A stretch of 64,000 nt of DNA from a bacterium (GCA_021780105.1 JAJXZJ010000060.1:1-64000); one strand, 5' to 3'; positions 1 to 10,350 are shown, counted from the stretch's first letter. Made by a program: numbers and translations. Notes: generated by a model from the letters alone, not told the origin.

Positions 1-1
1 G

Positions 2-64
2 GGCGGAGAAGGTGGCGGCATGGGCGGTGGCTATTCCCACGACAGCGGGCTTTACGACTATTGA
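2..64 (+). CDS. C-terminal end of a glycine-rich protein (5' truncated by window edge)
   Basis: An open frame runs from the window edge to a TGA at 62-64 and encodes about 20 residues beginning GGEGGGMGGGY and ending SGLYDY. The Gly-rich tail suggests the end of a secreted or RNA-binding protein, but nothing in 20 residues identifies the family. The start lies outside the window. Confidence 0.45.
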   Translation, partial: GGEGGGMGGGYSHDSGLYDY

Positions 65-139
65 GCCAACATTTCCTTGGCGCCGGCGCCACCTGCCCAG
101 TCAGCGTGATTTGAATCTGCGAATTGCCTGCCGCCCGGC

Positions 140-168
140 TTGACATCGCCGGGTGGTCCCTTCATTTT
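140..168 (+). promoter_or_regulatory. possible sigma-70 promoter upstream of acnA
   Basis: A perfect TTGACA lies at 140-145. Seventeen bases later is CATTTT (163-168), a poor -10 with 3 of 6 matches. It sits 42 bases before the acnA start, so the geometry fits, but the weak -10 makes this tentative. Confidence 0.25.
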
Positions 169-209
169 CGCCAATAAACCAGATTGGACCTGTGTAACGA
201 CGTTGTTTT

Positions 210-3056
210 ATGAGTGAGCCACACCACTTCCCGGACACGCTTCAGACCTTTCACTACGGCGACGGCCAGCAGGGCCGGTTCCATTCCCTGCCCGCCTTGG
301 AGAAAGCCGGGGTCGGTCGCGTGTCCCGCCTGCCGGTTTCCCTTCGGTTGGTGCTCGAATCCATACTCCGCAATTGTGACGGCAAGAAGGTGACGGAGCA
401 AAATGTGCGGGAACTGGCGCAGTGGCAGCCCAGCGCGTCGCGCACTGCGGAGATCCCCTTTGTGGTGGCGCGGATCGTCCTGCAGGATTTCACCGGTGTT
501 CCGCTGCTGGTGGACCTCGCGGCCATGCGCTCCGCGGTGGCGCGGTTGGGCAAGAATCCGAAACTCGTCGAACCGCTCGTGCCGGTGGACCTTGTGGTGG
601 ACCATTCGGTGCAGGTGGATTTTGCCGGCAGTGACAATGCCTTCCGCAACAACCTCGAAATCGAATTTCTCCGCAACCGCGAGCGTTACCAGTTCCTGAA
701 ATGGGGAATGCAGGCGTTTGATACGTTCAAGGTCGTTCCGCCTGCCACGGGCATTGTCCACCAGGTCAATCTGGAGTATCTCGCCAAAGGTGTCCTGTCC
801 GCTCCGGCCAAGGATGGCCAGTCCGCGCCGGTGTTTTATCCGGACACGCTGGTCGGCACCGACTCGCATACGACCATGATCAACGGCCTGGGCATTGTCG
901 GCTGGGGCGTGGGCGGCATCGAAGCCGAGGCGGGCATGCTGGGCCAGCCGGTGTATTTCCTCACGCCGGACGTGGTGGGCGTGCATGTCACCGGTGTGTT
1001 GGGCGAAGGGGTGACCGCCACCGACGTGGCGCTGACCGTGACGCAGATGCTGCGCAAGGCCAAGGTCGTCGGCAAATTCGTTGAATTTTTCGGCCCCGGC
1101 GCCGCCGCCCTGCCGGTGGTGGACCGGGCGACCATCGCGAACATGGCCCCCGAATACGGCGCCACGATGGGCTTCTTCCCGATTGATGCCGAATGCGTGA
1201 ACTACCTCCGCGCCACCGGCCGCAGCGAGGAGTTGTGTCAGGCTTACGAAAGCTACTATCGCGCGCAGGGATTGTTCGGCATCCCGCAGCGCGGTGACAT
1301 TGACTATTCGCTGGAGCTGGAACTGGACCTTGCCGCCGTGAAACCGAGCGTTGCCGGCCCGAAGCGCCCGCAGGATCGCATTGAGCTGCCCGCGCTCAAG
1401 CCCACGTTTGCCAGCCTCCTTGGACAGCCGGTTGCCGAGAGCGGCTATGGCAAGTCCACGGCGGACCTGGGACGTTCGGTCGTGGTCAAGGGCATCAAGA
1501 ACACGAATTACCACTTCGACTGGACCTGCGGCACGCTCAAAGGCCACGTCGAGCCGAGCGAAAGCGAGATGCGTGACCAGCATCCCGCTCCCGACCACAT
1601 CACGGTGACGAGCAACGAAATCAAGGCCGAGCTGCGGCATGGCTCCATTCTCATCGCGGCCATCACGAGTTGCACGAACACGTCGAATCCCAGTGTCATG
1701 CTCGCGGCCGGGCTCCTTGCGAAGAAGGCGGTTGAATGCGGCCTGCGCACCAGCCCGGTGGTAAAGACCTCGCTGGCGCCCGGCTCGCGGGTGGTCACCG
1801 ATTACCTGACCAGAACGGGGCTGCAGCCATATCTGGACCGGCTGGGCTTCAATCTCGTCGGCTACGGCTGCACCACATGCATCGGCAATTCCGGACCGCT
1901 GGAGGCGCATCTTGAGGAAGCCGTCGTCCAGAACGACCTCATCGCCGCCTCCGTGCTCTCCGGCAACCGCAACTTCGAGGCGCGCGTCCACCAGAGCATC
2001 AAGGCGAACTTTCTCATGTCGCCGCCGCTGGTGGTGGCGTTTGCGCTCGCCGGGCGGGTGGACATTGACCTGGTGGCCGAGCCGCTGGGGACCGGCTACG
2101 ATGGTCAGCCGGTGTTTCTCAAGGACATCTGGCCGACGCTGGCGGAAATCCGCGACCTGCTGCAATCCGCGCTGAAGCCGGAGGTTTACCGTGCGCTTTA
2201 CCGCGACTTTGCCGCGCAAAATCCCGAATGGAACAACATTGTTGCGAGCGCCGGGGAAATCTTCCCCTGGGACTCCACGAGCACCTACATTCAGGAACCC
2301 CCGTTTTTCGCCGGCTTTTCCAAGCGCCCCAGCGCCATCAGCGAAATCAAGGGCGCGCGCGCGCTGGCCATCTTCGCGGACAGTGTCACGACGGACCACA
2401 TTTCGCCCGCCGGCGCGATCAAGAAAACGTCTCCGGCCGGGAAGTATCTGCTGGACCGGCACGTCGCGTTTGAGGATTTCAACAGCTACGGCTCCCGCCG
2501 CGGCAACGACCGCGTGATGACGCGCGGCACGTTTGCCAACGTGCGGATCAAGAACCTGATGCTTGGCGGCGAGGAGGGTGGTTACACGCTTTTCCAGCCC
2601 AGCGGCGAGAAAATGACGATTTACGACGCGGCGATGAGCTACGCCGAAAGCAAGACGCCGTTGATCGTGCTGGCCGGCCAGGAATACGGCACCGGCAGTT
2701 CGCGCGACTGGGCGGCCAAGGGCACCGCGTTGCTGGGCGTCAAGGCCGTGGTGGCGCAGAGTTACGAACGCATCCACCGGTCGAACCTGGTGGGCATGGG
2801 CGTGCTGCCGCTCCAGTTCAAGGAGGGTGTCAGCGCGCAGTCGTTGAAGCTCGACGGCACGGAACTGTATGAAGTCCTCGGCCTTGGTCCGCATCTCAAG
2901 CCACAACAGGACTTGAAGCTGTGGGTTCGCCGCACGAGCGGCGCGGTGGAGACCGTGCCGGTGCGGTGCCGGATTGATACGCCGATCGAAATTGATTATT
3001 ACCACCACGGCGGCATACTTCCGTTCGTGCTGCGGCAGTTGCTGGCGAAGGTTTGA
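210..3056 (+). CDS. acnA: aconitate hydratase AcnA
   Basis: 948 residues, slightly longer than the usual ~890 of AcnA/IRP1-type monomeric aconitases. It interconverts citrate and isocitrate in the TCA cycle in the cytosol. The three cysteines that hold the [4Fe-4S] cluster are visible: C488 in [10 protein letters not shown] and C554/C557 in [10 protein letters not shown]. The C-terminal swivel domain carries the [16 protein letters not shown] active-site loop. Upstream lies only the tail of another gene; downstream a hairpin followed by T-rich sequence suggests it is transcribed alone. The start is the ATG at 210. A 948-residue open frame on the opposite strand is a high-GC shadow. Confidence 0.97.
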   Translation: MSEPHHFPDTLQTFHYGDGQQGRFHSLPALEKAGVGRVSRLPVSLRLVLESILRNCDGKKVTEQNVRELAQWQPSASRTAEIPFVVARIVLQDFTGVPLLVDLAAMRSAVARLGKNPKLVEPLVPVDLVVDHSVQVDFAGSDNAFRNNLEIEFLRNRERYQFLKWGMQAFDTFKVVPPATGIVHQVNLEYLAKGVLSAPAKDGQSAPVFYPDTLVGTDSHTTMINGLGIVGWGVGGIEAEAGMLGQPVYFLTPDVVGVHVTGVLGEGVTATDVALTVTQMLRKAKVVGKFVEFFGPGAAALPVVDRATIANMAPEYGATMGFFPIDAECVNYLRATGRSEELCQAYESYYRAQGLFGIPQRGDIDYSLELELDLAAVKPSVAGPKRPQDRIELPALKPTFASLLGQPVAESGYGKSTADLGRSVVVKGIKNTNYHFDWTCGTLKGHVEPSESEMRDQHPAPDHITVTSNEIKAELRHGSILIAAITSCTNTSNPSVMLAAGLLAKKAVECGLRTSPVVKTSLAPGSRVVTDYLTRTGLQPYLDRLGFNLVGYGCTTCIGNSGPLEAHLEEAVVQNDLIAASVLSGNRNFEARVHQSIKANFLMSPPLVVAFALAGRVDIDLVAEPLGTGYDGQPVFLKDIWPTLAEIRDLLQSALKPEVYRALYRDFAAQNPEWNNIVASAGEIFPWDSTSTYIQEPPFFAGFSKRPSAISEIKGARALAIFADSVTTDHISPAGAIKKTSPAGKYLLDRHVAFEDFNSYGSRRGNDRVMTRGTFANVRIKNLMLGGEEGGYTLFQPSGEKMTIYDAAMSYAESKTPLIVLAGQEYGTGSSRDWAAKGTALLGVKAVVAQSYERIHRSNLVGMGVLPLQFKEGVSAQSLKLDGTELYEVLGLGPHLKPQQDLKLWVRRTSGAVETVPVRCRIDTPIEIDYYHHGGILPFVLRQLLAKV

Positions 3057-3058
3057 GC

Positions 3059-3096
3059 GCCGCGTCGGAACTTTTTGCGCGGCCGGTTGTTTGTTT
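3059..3096 (+). terminator. possible terminator after acnA
   Basis: GCCGCG (3059-3064) can pair with CGCGGC (3078-3083) across a 13-base loop. It is followed by a T-rich run (TTGTTTGTTT). It starts right after the acnA stop. The stem is short, so efficiency is uncertain. Confidence 0.4.
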
Positions 3097-3220
3097 GCTA
3101 TGAGAAGTGCCAGGGAACGCAGACCTGTGGGGTCATGACCGACAGAATCGAGACAACGCGGGTTTCGGCGGCAGGACGCGCCGGTTCCGGCACCGACAGA
3201 TCCAAGACAGAAAAAACGTT

Positions 3221-3571
3221 ATGAGAAAACAGGTTCACCGGATTGCGGGTTTCACGCTGATCGAAATCATGATCGTCGTGGCCATCATCGGCATGTTGAT
3301 GTCCGTGGCCATCGTCAACATCAGCAAGTCGCGGAAGACGGCCCAGAAAGTGGCTTGCATCATCAACCTCAAGGCCATTGACGGGGCCAAGGAACAGTGG
3401 GCAACCGAATTTAAGAAGGCCAATGGCGAACAGGTGGACGAAACGGCGGTCATCGGCTATTTGAACAACAGCGTCCGCCCGGAATGTCCCGGCGGCGGCA
3501 CCTACACGTTCAATCCGATCGGCCAGCCGCCGACGTGCAGTCTGGGTTCCACCGAGGGCCACACGCTTTGA
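3221..3571 (+). CDS. short type IV pilin-like / pseudopilin protein
   Basis: 116 residues starting MRKQVHRIAGFTLIEIMIVV. The G/FTLIE prepilin peptidase site at residues 10-15 is followed by a ~20-residue hydrophobic helix, the standard N-terminus of type IV pilins and type II secretion pseudopilins. The short soluble part (about 80 residues) has three cysteines and a Pro/Gly-rich end. Such mini-pilins are common in Verrucomicrobiota and Planctomycetota, often with no known partner. The ATG at 3221 is chosen because it places the prepilin cleavage site correctly; an earlier in-frame ATG at 3107 would bury it. No pilus assembly genes are nearby. Confidence 0.85.
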   Translation: MRKQVHRIAGFTLIEIMIVVAIIGMLMSVAIVNISKSRKTAQKVACIINLKAIDGAKEQWATEFKKANGEQVDETAVIGYLNNSVRPECPGGGTYTFNPIGQPPTCSLGSTEGHTL

Positions 3572-3600
3572 GCGAAGCCGGGGATTCGTTTCGTCCATTC

Positions 3601-3634
3601 CGGCCGGGGACAGGGTTCCCGGCCGTTTGTGTTT
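3601..3634 (+). terminator. rho-independent terminator after pilin gene
   Basis: A perfect 8-bp stem, CGGCCGGG (3601-3608) with CCCGGCCG (3618-3625), encloses a 9-base loop and is followed by TTTGTGTTT. It lies 30 bases after the pilin stop codon. Confidence 0.7.
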
Positions 3635-3726
3635 ACGATGAAGCGTCAGCAGAAAGACCGCTCCAATGCTTCTTTCCCCCTTGCTCGGCCCCGACGACCT
3701 CTACCGAAGGCAGCGCCCCTCCCCGC

Positions 3727-3957
3727 TCACATCTTGCTCAACAAAACCACCAACACCGCCAGCACCACCGTCGACAACAAGACAACGGGCAGGCATTCGT
3801 TCACAAACCAACCCCGGAAGTTGATGATCGTCCGGCGCCGCTCGATATACAAAAATGCCATCACGCCGAGCGCGCCGACCAAAACCACGGCGACCCGGAT
3901 CAGGATGGCGGAAAGTGACCAATTCACCCAGTTAGTTGGCACCCGGTTGAACTGCAT
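3727..3957 (-). CDS. small membrane protein, two TM helices
   Basis: 76 residues from the ATG at 3957. Two hydrophobic helices (about residues 15-36 and 58-75) flank a basic loop containing IERRRT. The family is not recognised. It lies 31 bases downstream of the YqgE-like gene on the same strand, so the two are probably co-transcribed. A GTG five codons upstream (3972) is an alternative start. Support is the membrane topology and operon position only. Confidence 0.55.
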   Translation of the reverse strand: MQFNRVPTNWVNWSLSAILIRVAVVLVGALGVMAFLYIERRRTIINFRGWFVNECLPVVLLSTVVLAVLVVLLSKM

Positions 3958-3988
3958 GTCAAGGGTCCTCACCCCAAATCGGCCAGGC

Positions 3989-4549
3989 TCAGTTCACCGA
4001 CAGATCCTCGGGTGAATCGGCCAGCAGGCGGTAGCGCCAGCCCTTTTGCGCAAGAATCACCTGCCAAAGCTTCTCCGGTTCGGTGTGAAAAATCAGGTCC
4101 AGGCTGGCGGGGTGCGTCAGCCAGGACTGACGGCGCATCTCGTCCTCCAATTGACCGGGACTCCAGCCGGCATAACCCGCAAAAACCCGCAGGCGCTGCG
4201 TGGGCGAATACGAGTCGCCAATCGTGATCAAATCGTCCAGCGAATGGCCGAGGTTGAGGTTGGGCATCACGTTGGTTTCGGGCAGGTAATCGTCCGAATG
4301 CAGGTAGCTCATCGCTGACGGTTGCACCGGTCCCCCGACGAACAACGGCAGCTCCTTCACCCGGTCGGGCAGGTCCGCCACAATGACATCCCCGGCACTG
4401 TGCGAACTCGCGCGGTTGAGCACCAGGCCGAACGCCCCTTCGGCGTCGTGCTGGCAGATCAATACCACCGTGCGGTGAAAAAACGATCCGCGCAGGTTGC
4501 CGCCGTCCAACAGCAACTGTCCGCCCAGATAGTGTGTCTTTGCCGGCAT
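3989..4549 (-). CDS. yqgE: YqgE/AlgH family protein (UPF0301)
   Basis: 186 residues, normal for the UPF0301/DUF179 family. Family signatures are the N-terminal GGQLLLDGGNLRGSFFHRTV stretch, the FGLVLNR motif, LPLFVGGPVQ and the FAGYAGWSPGQLEDE block near the C-terminus. The biochemical function of the family is unknown; Pseudomonas AlgH was linked to alginate regulation. The ATG at 4549 is chosen because the conserved family N-terminus begins there. It is divergent from the small lipoprotein gene and is followed by a small membrane-protein gene. Confidence 0.92.
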   Translation of the reverse strand: MPAKTHYLGGQLLLDGGNLRGSFFHRTVVLICQHDAEGAFGLVLNRASSHSAGDVIVADLPDRVKELPLFVGGPVQPSAMSYLHSDDYLPETNVMPNLNLGHSLDDLITIGDSYSPTQRLRVFAGYAGWSPGQLEDEMRRQSWLTHPASLDLIFHTEPEKLWQVILAQKGWRYRLLADSPEDLSVN

Positions 4550-4653
4550 TGCAACGCCCGGGCCGGTTGTCTTCCTCGGCTGTGGCCGGCCCGGAGAACC
4601 ACGGCAATGTGCAACAGGCTTGTCAGTCTGACAATCCCGATTACAGTCCGGCC

Positions 4654-4836
4654 ATGAAGAAGTTGGGCCGTTGGTGGCAACTCGCCCTCGTGTGCGGGCT
4701 GTTCGGCATGATCGCCGCAACCGGTTGCAGCACGGATTCGGGCAGCAAGGAATTCATCCCCGGCAAGGGCTGGCGCAACGCGCAAAACCAAACCGCCAGG
4801 CCGGCGGCGGCCCTGATCGTGGCCGCGCCGCTGTGA
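4654..4836 (+). CDS. small lipoprotein (60 aa)
   Basis: 60 residues. The N-terminus MKKLGRWWQLALVCGLFGMI is a basic start plus hydrophobic helix, and a lipobox ATGC puts the lipidated cysteine at residue 25. The mature part is about 35 residues, Ala/Pro-rich, with no recognised domain. Small orphan lipoproteins like this often anchor at the outer membrane; the role is unknown. It converges on the transketolase gene with an 18-base gap. Called from the lipoprotein signal alone. Confidence 0.6.
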   Translation: MKKLGRWWQLALVCGLFGMIAATGCSTDSGSKEFIPGKGWRNAQNQTARPAAALIVAAPL

Positions 4837-4854
4837 CGTGCGCAGGAAGCCGCA

Positions 4855-6927
4855 TCAGCAGGCCGCCCGCAGTTGCCGCGCCGCTTCCACCAGTTTCGCC
4901 GCCGTGAGCCCGTGCCTTTCGTAGAGCTGGTCCGCGAGGTAGGCGGACTGGCCGAACTCCCCGCGAATCGCCAGCGACACGGCGCGGTGCGCGATGCCCG
5001 CCTGCGAAAGCGCGTGGGACAATTGTTCGCCCATGCCGCCGGTGGCCTGATGATCCTCAATCGTCACCAAACGGCCGCCCGCCGCCTGCACCGCGGCGCC
5101 GATGGTCGCCACGTCCACACGGTTGATGAACGGGTTGTTGATCACGGTGGCGTGGATGCCCTGGGTGGCGAGCTGCTTGCCCGCCTCGACGGCCTTGCCG
5201 ACGAGCGCGCCGGCCGCGACGAGCACCACGTCCCTGCCTTCAGCCAACACCTGCGCCTTGCCCCACGGGTAACGCGGCTCCGGCGTCCAGGACAACGGAT
5301 AATTTTCCCGGCCGACGAAAAACAGGACGGACTCGCCGTCTGCGCCGCGTTTCCGGGCCTCGGCGCATCGTTCGATGGCCTGAAACATCAGCGTTTCGGC
5401 CTCGTCGGCGCAGGAGCAGGCGACCACCACCGTGTGCGGAATGGCGCTGGTGGCGGCGAAGTAAGTGGTCGCCTGGTGCGACGCGCCGTCCGCGGCATCC
5501 TGCAGCCCCACGTGCGAGAAAATGGCGATGACGGGTGCCTGTGAGAGGGCGGCCATCGTCAGCGGCAGATTGCCCTTGGTGACGCCGAATTGCGCAAAGG
5601 TGTCCACGATGGGAATGAATCCCAGTTTCGCGAGGCCGGCGCCGACGCTGATCATGTTGGCCTCGGCGATGCCGACTTCGATGAACCGGTCGGGAAAACT
5701 CTTTTGGAACAGGCTGATGCCGGTTGAACCTTGAACATCGGCCGAAACCGAAAACACCGGGTAACCCGCCTGCGCGGCGCGGACGGCGCCTCGTCCGAGG
5801 CCGGACTGGACCTTGTCTTTTTTGGGCGCAGGCGTTGCCGGTGCCGCGGCCACAGCCTTGGCTTTCTTCGCCGCGTCTTTCGCTTCCCAGTCCGCGCGCA
5901 ACTCCTTCGCCCAGTCGGCGAATTCCGCCGGCGGTTGGCCGCCGTAGATTTCGCTCACGAATTCGACAATCTTTTCCCCGTTTGCCAGCGGGAAGCCATG
6001 TCCACCGGAGGCGCTCTGCTCGGTGGCTTTCACGCCGAAGCCCTTGATCGTCTTGACGAGCAGACAAACCGGCTGATCCGGCTTCGACCTGGCCTGGCGG
6101 ACACCGTCCTCGAGCGCGTGATAAACAGCGGTCAGGTCGTGGCCGTTGGGCACGGAAATGACCTGCCAGCCAAGCGGCGCCAGCGCGGCAAAACTCGGCG
6201 CCATGCTGAACGCATCCTTGGAAATGCGTCCGGAAAGCTTCGTGTCGTTGTCGGAAATGACGAGCACGAACGGGTTCAGCCGGCCTTTGGCGGCCAGGCC
6301 GGGGATGGCGGCGAAGGCTTCCTTGGCCTCGCCTTCCATCGCGGCGCCGTCCGACATGACGACGATCGTGACGCGGTCGTTCCGGGCCAGCTTGTCGGCG
6401 ATCGCCAACCCCTCCGCCTGCGGCAGCGCGGAACCGAGCGGGCCGTTGCTCAGCAACACGCCGGCGGGGTTGATGTGCGACTCGCCGTGGCCGGTGAGCC
6501 TGCTGGTGAGGCTGCGAAATCCCTTCAGCGTCGTGAAGGTCATGCCATCGAAGCCGTAGTTGGCGCGCAGCGCGTAGATGCCGTTTTCCGCGTGGCCGGC
6601 ATCGTTGACGAAATTGAACGCCTCGTGCCATTCGCGGCCTTCGACCGCGAACATGACGCCGTGGATCGCCGCGTTGATTTCCGCGAATGCGGCCGGTCCG
6701 CCCCAATGGCAGGCCGCGCCGCCGTTGACGGCGTGAACATCCATCAGGGCCACGAGCGCCCGCGTGGCGCGCGGGTCGGCGAGGACCACGTTCTGGCCGG
6801 CGCGGTTCTGGATGGTGACGGCAAACTTCGGCTGCGAGCGCGGTGTGGGCGCCAGGGGGGAACGAAGTTTGAGCGGGGCCAGCGGCGGCGCCTCGACGGG
6901 TTTGACGACGGATTTGTCTTCAGACAT
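4855..6927 (-). CDS. tkt: transketolase
   Basis: 690 residues with thiamine-diphosphate, pyrimidine-binding and C-terminal domains in the usual order. It transfers two-carbon ketol units in the pentose phosphate pathway. Visible features are the TPP-binding SDGAAMEGEAKEA stretch, the conserved GHGES region near residue 160, and the EVGIAEANMI glutamate block in the Pyr domain. An Ala/Lys-rich linker (about residues 355-375) joins the two halves. The ATG at 6927 (MSEDKS) is used; the codon two upstream is a TTG. The divergent neighbour is a secreted hydrolase with a 270-base gap. Confidence 0.95.
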   Translation of the reverse strand: MSEDKSVVKPVEAPPLAPLKLRSPLAPTPRSQPKFAVTIQNRAGQNVVLADPRATRALVALMDVHAVNGGAACHWGGPAAFAEINAAIHGVMFAVEGREWHEAFNFVNDAGHAENGIYALRANYGFDGMTFTTLKGFRSLTSRLTGHGESHINPAGVLLSNGPLGSALPQAEGLAIADKLARNDRVTIVVMSDGAAMEGEAKEAFAAIPGLAAKGRLNPFVLVISDNDTKLSGRISKDAFSMAPSFAALAPLGWQVISVPNGHDLTAVYHALEDGVRQARSKPDQPVCLLVKTIKGFGVKATEQSASGGHGFPLANGEKIVEFVSEIYGGQPPAEFADWAKELRADWEAKDAAKKAKAVAAAPATPAPKKDKVQSGLGRGAVRAAQAGYPVFSVSADVQGSTGISLFQKSFPDRFIEVGIAEANMISVGAGLAKLGFIPIVDTFAQFGVTKGNLPLTMAALSQAPVIAIFSHVGLQDAADGASHQATTYFAATSAIPHTVVVACSCADEAETLMFQAIERCAEARKRGADGESVLFFVGRENYPLSWTPEPRYPWGKAQVLAEGRDVVLVAAGALVGKAVEAGKQLATQGIHATVINNPFINRVDVATIGAAVQAAGGRLVTIEDHQATGGMGEQLSHALSQAGIAHRAVSLAIRGEFGQSAYLADQLYERHGLTAAKLVEAARQLRAAC

Positions 6928-7200
6928 ATGCAAACGTTTTTTAAAAAATCAAACGCGAACTGCCGCGTGAAGTCTAGGAATCGTGGTGTGAAAGGGAAGC
7001 GGGAATTCACCATTTCCCGGCGCTGCGGGCCGGGCCGCAGGGCGGATGAATCCGCCGTCCACGGCGGGGCGGACGAAACCGCGTCGGCTCCAGACGCCGG
7101 ACGCTGGAGAGTTGATTGCCCGGCGGGGTCAGGCACCATGGGCCGGACGACGGATGGCGGAGCTGAGTTGCCAATCTGTTGGGTGGGAAGGATGCCTGAA

Positions 7201-9459
7201 ATGAACAACAGCGACATGCGGGGTCTCAATCGGGGACACGAAATTCCGTTTCGTTTGTGCGCCCGCCGGGCGTTCCTGGTCTGGCTCGTTCTTGGCGGTT
7301 GGGTGTTCACGGCGCCTGCCAGCCCGGCGGCGGTGCCTGAGCGCTGGGACACTGCGAGCGATACCTGGGTGGCTACGGATGCGCTGGGCCGGGCCTTGCC
7401 CACGGCCGACCAGGCCGGCCCGCCGCGGGCGAACAGGTTCGTCGGCATCTTTTATTTTCTCTGGCTCGGCCAGCACGGCGAGGCGGGGCCGTTTGACATC
7501 ACGAAAATTCTCGCCGCCGATCCCGCCGCGATGAGCCGGCCGGACAGTCCGTTGTGGGGGCCGCTCTACGCACCGCATCATTGGGGCGAACCGATCTTCG
7601 GCTACTACGTCAGCGACGACGAGAGCGTATTGGCCAGACACGCGCAGATGCTGGCCGACGCCGACATTGACGTGGTGATCTTCGACGTGACGAACCAGCT
7701 CACCTACCCGCGCAGTTGGCAGGCGCTGTGCCGGGTCTGGGATCGCATCCGCAAGCGCGGCGGGCGCACGCCGCAGATCGCCTTTCTGTGCCCGTTTGGC
7801 GATCCGAAGAAGGTGGTGAACGAGCTCTTCGATCAGCTTTACGAACCGGGGTTGTATCCCGGTCTATGGTTCCGTTGGGAAGGCAAGCCGCTCATCCTCG
7901 CGGACCCGGCCCGGCTCGAAGAGGAAATCACCGTGAACCGGCATGACATCGCCGCCGAACTCCAGGCCGGCCACACGCTGGGCCAGGCGTTCACGGCGAC
8001 GAAACCATTCGATGCCGTGGGCGGCTGCTTCCCCACCTGGAGGTCCACCGGAGCCGTGATACGGCTGACCCTGTTCCGCGGCGGGCCGAACGGCGAGTCC
8101 GTCGTCAGCCGGGAGTTTCGTAACGTGCCGGATAATGCATGGCTTTCGCTCAAATTTCCCCAGCCGCAGGCGGCGGGCAGTTACTATCTCGAAATGTCGG
8201 ACCCGCAGGGCCGGCTTGGCTGGTGGACCTCCGCGAACGATCGCCTGCCCGGTGGTCAGGCTTATGCCGACGGAACACCCGTGGCGGGTGCCCGGAACGT
8301 CCGTCTGCGTTTCGCCGACGAACAGCTCACGCGCCTTCGCAGCTTCTTCACCTTTCGCAAGCCGCAGCCGGATTACTTCATCGGTCCCACCGGCCCGAAC
8401 CAATGGGGCTGGCTGGAGGTTTTTCCGCAACACGCCTTCACCAACGCCGCCGGCCGGGTGGAGGAAGTCACCGTCGGCGTCGCCCAGAACGCGGTGGATG
8501 GCCGGCTCAGCGTGTTGAGCAACCCCCGCGCGCATGGCCGCAGTTTCCACGATGGCAAGGAACCCGGACCCGACGGCCAGGATTTCACCGGGCGCAATTT
8601 TGCCGAGCAATGGCAGCGGGCCTTCGCGCTCGATCCGGCGTTCATTTTCGTCACCGGCTGGAACGAGTGGATCGCCGGGCGCTTCGACCGCACGGCACCC
8701 TTTTACGAGCCGGGACCAGTCTCCTTTGTGGATGAGTTCGACCGCGAATACAGCCGCGACTGCGAGCCAATGACCGGCGGCCACGGCGACGCGTTTTATT
8801 ACCAGCTCGTCGCCAACATCCGGCGCTTCAAAGGCGTCCGGCCGCTGCCGCCGGTGACACCGCGCTCGATCCAGATTGATGGCCGTTTTAACGATTGGAC
8901 GCACGTGGCGCCGGAGTTCCGCGATGACGTGGGCGATCCCGTGCAGCGGGATCATCGTGGTTGGGGCAAAGGCACCCGCTACGTGAACCAGACCGGTCGC
9001 AACGACATCGTGGCCGCGAAGGTGAGCTTCGACGCGCAGCGCGTTTTCTTTTATGTCCGCACCGCCGGGCAGCTCACACCGCCGACCAATCCGAACTGGA
9101 TGCTGCTGTTTCTGAACGTTGACGGCAACGCGACAAACGGCTGGCTGGGTTACGACTTTGTGGTGAACCGCAGCGGTGTCACGCCCACGCACACGACCAT
9201 CCAGCGGCATACAGGGCAGGGCTGCCAGTGGGCCGATCCGGTCCAAATTGACTGCCGCGTTGGCGAGCGGGAAATCGAACTGGCGATCCCACGCTCCGTG
9301 CTGGGTCTCCCGCACCTGCCGGCAACGATTGACTTCAAATGGGCCGACAACCTCCAGCAGACCGGCGAGGCGAGCGACTTCACGCTTAACGGTGACGCGG
9401 CGCCGAACGACCGTTTCAATTACCGTGCCCGGCTGGAGGCGACCGCAGAACAGCGCTGA
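7201..9459 (+). CDS. secreted GH99/GH71-like glycoside hydrolase with C-terminal CBM9-like domain
   Basis: About 752 residues. The N-terminus has an Arg-containing signal peptide with cleavage expected around SPAAVP. The next ~450 residues resemble the GH99-like/DUF5010 alpha/beta-barrel type: GIFYFLWLGQ, APHHWGEPIFGYY, then FVTGWNEWIAGRF late in the barrel. A beta-rich insert lies between. The last ~200 residues begin IDGRFNDWTHVAPEFRDD, the start typical of CBM9-like modules. It likely degrades an exported or environmental polysaccharide; the substrate is not deducible. Start choice: ATG 7201 has GGAAGG 8-9 bases upstream; ATG 7192 is the alternative. The frame stays open far upstream through antisense transketolase, which is a shadow. 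Confidence 0.8.
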   Translation: MNNSDMRGLNRGHEIPFRLCARRAFLVWLVLGGWVFTAPASPAAVPERWDTASDTWVATDALGRALPTADQAGPPRANRFVGIFYFLWLGQHGEAGPFDITKILAADPAAMSRPDSPLWGPLYAPHHWGEPIFGYYVSDDESVLARHAQMLADADIDVVIFDVTNQLTYPRSWQALCRVWDRIRKRGGRTPQIAFLCPFGDPKKVVNELFDQLYEPGLYPGLWFRWEGKPLILADPARLEEEITVNRHDIAAELQAGHTLGQAFTATKPFDAVGGCFPTWRSTGAVIRLTLFRGGPNGESVVSREFRNVPDNAWLSLKFPQPQAAGSYYLEMSDPQGRLGWWTSANDRLPGGQAYADGTPVAGARNVRLRFADEQLTRLRSFFTFRKPQPDYFIGPTGPNQWGWLEVFPQHAFTNAAGRVEEVTVGVAQNAVDGRLSVLSNPRAHGRSFHDGKEPGPDGQDFTGRNFAEQWQRAFALDPAFIFVTGWNEWIAGRFDRTAPFYEPGPVSFVDEFDREYSRDCEPMTGGHGDAFYYQLVANIRRFKGVRPLPPVTPRSIQIDGRFNDWTHVAPEFRDDVGDPVQRDHRGWGKGTRYVNQTGRNDIVAAKVSFDAQRVFFYVRTAGQLTPPTNPNWMLLFLNVDGNATNGWLGYDFVVNRSGVTPTHTTIQRHTGQGCQWADPVQIDCRVGEREIELAIPRSVLGLPHLPATIDFKWADNLQQTGEASDFTLNGDAAPNDRFNYRARLEATAEQR

Positions 9460-9562
9460 CCAGCGCGGCCGCGCCCGGCGGCGCTGCGTTTGATCGTGCG
9501 TCGGGGCGGATTGACGCCGGAGTGACGGCCGCCGCGTTCAGGTTGGAGGCGACGCTGGCAGG

Positions 9563-10350
9563 CTAAGGCCCCGCCACCACGCGGAAGAACCCCGTTGTGC
9601 CTTCCGCCGAAACCGTGATGGGTGCGACGGCGGCAAAATCGGTCCAGTCGGGCGGGCTGAGCGTCGTGGCTCGCTGCAGCTTGTAGGAACTGCCCCAGAC
9701 CAGGGTCAATGCCTTCGGGTTGTCCGGCGAGGCGATCCACAGCAGTTGCGGTTTCGAGATCGTGACGCCGCGTCGGGCCACGACCTGCCCCGTGAGGCGA
9801 AGTCGAGTGTCATTCGGTGAAACCGTCTGGCAGGTCAGTGAGAGGTCCACCGGGAGGGTGAGCGTCTGCACCTCGGCAACCAGGGACAGCGTCGCCGCGC
9901 CCGCGGCGTTGGTCGCTTGTAGGCCGTCCAAGGCGCGGCTGCCGGCGATCACGACGAGGTGATCCACCTGGTAATCCAGCGTGGCCGCCGTCCACGCCGG
10001 TATCAAGAACGCGAGACTGGAGGAATCGAACTGTCCGTTGCCGGTGGGCGTGGCCGGACTGGAAATGTCGAAGGCAAGGTTTCGGAAGGCCGCCACTTCG
10101 TTGAACTGCCCGATGCCGGTGCCAGACGTGGCCGTGACTCCGTAGGCGGCCGGCGTGGCCCCAAACGACCCCTGCGATCCCGGCTGCCAGAGATGGGGCT
10201 GATCCAGAACCACCTCACTGCCCGCCACCAGTTCGATGGTTGAGTCCCCGAAATCGGCGACGACACCACGCCCAGCGCCGCAATGCCCGCCAGAATTCGG
10301 CCGCAGCTTCCCCCGTGGCGGGACATCGCATTCATGCCTTTAATGATCAT
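9563..10350 (-). pseudogene. secreted protein with verrucomicrobial C-terminal repeat, interrupted by a frameshift
   Basis: The downstream part (9563 to about 10260) encodes a secreted-type protein ending in YKLQRATTLSPPDWTDF...GFFRVV, a C-terminal pattern frequent in verrucomicrobial exported proteins. It contains a beta-rich region with LDQPHLWQPGSQGSFG. The likely signal peptide, MNAMSRHGGSCGRILAGIAA, is read in a different frame (start ATG at 10350 or 10335). Switching by one base near 10258-10265 joins ALG to VVADFGDSTIEL, which continues sensibly into the main frame. So this is either a true frameshifted pseudogene or a sequencing indel. A purine-rich AAAGGAAAAG precedes the 10350 ATG. 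Confidence 0.6.

Noticed and set aside
162-3008. 948-residue open frame antisense to aconitase
   Set aside because: Shadow of the acnA reading frame in high-GC DNA; His/Arg-rich composition and no family resemblance.
5731-7200. Long upstream extension of the GH99-like frame through antisense transketolase
   Set aside because: Sequence there is Arg/Gly-rich shadow of tkt; the signal peptide starts at about 7201.
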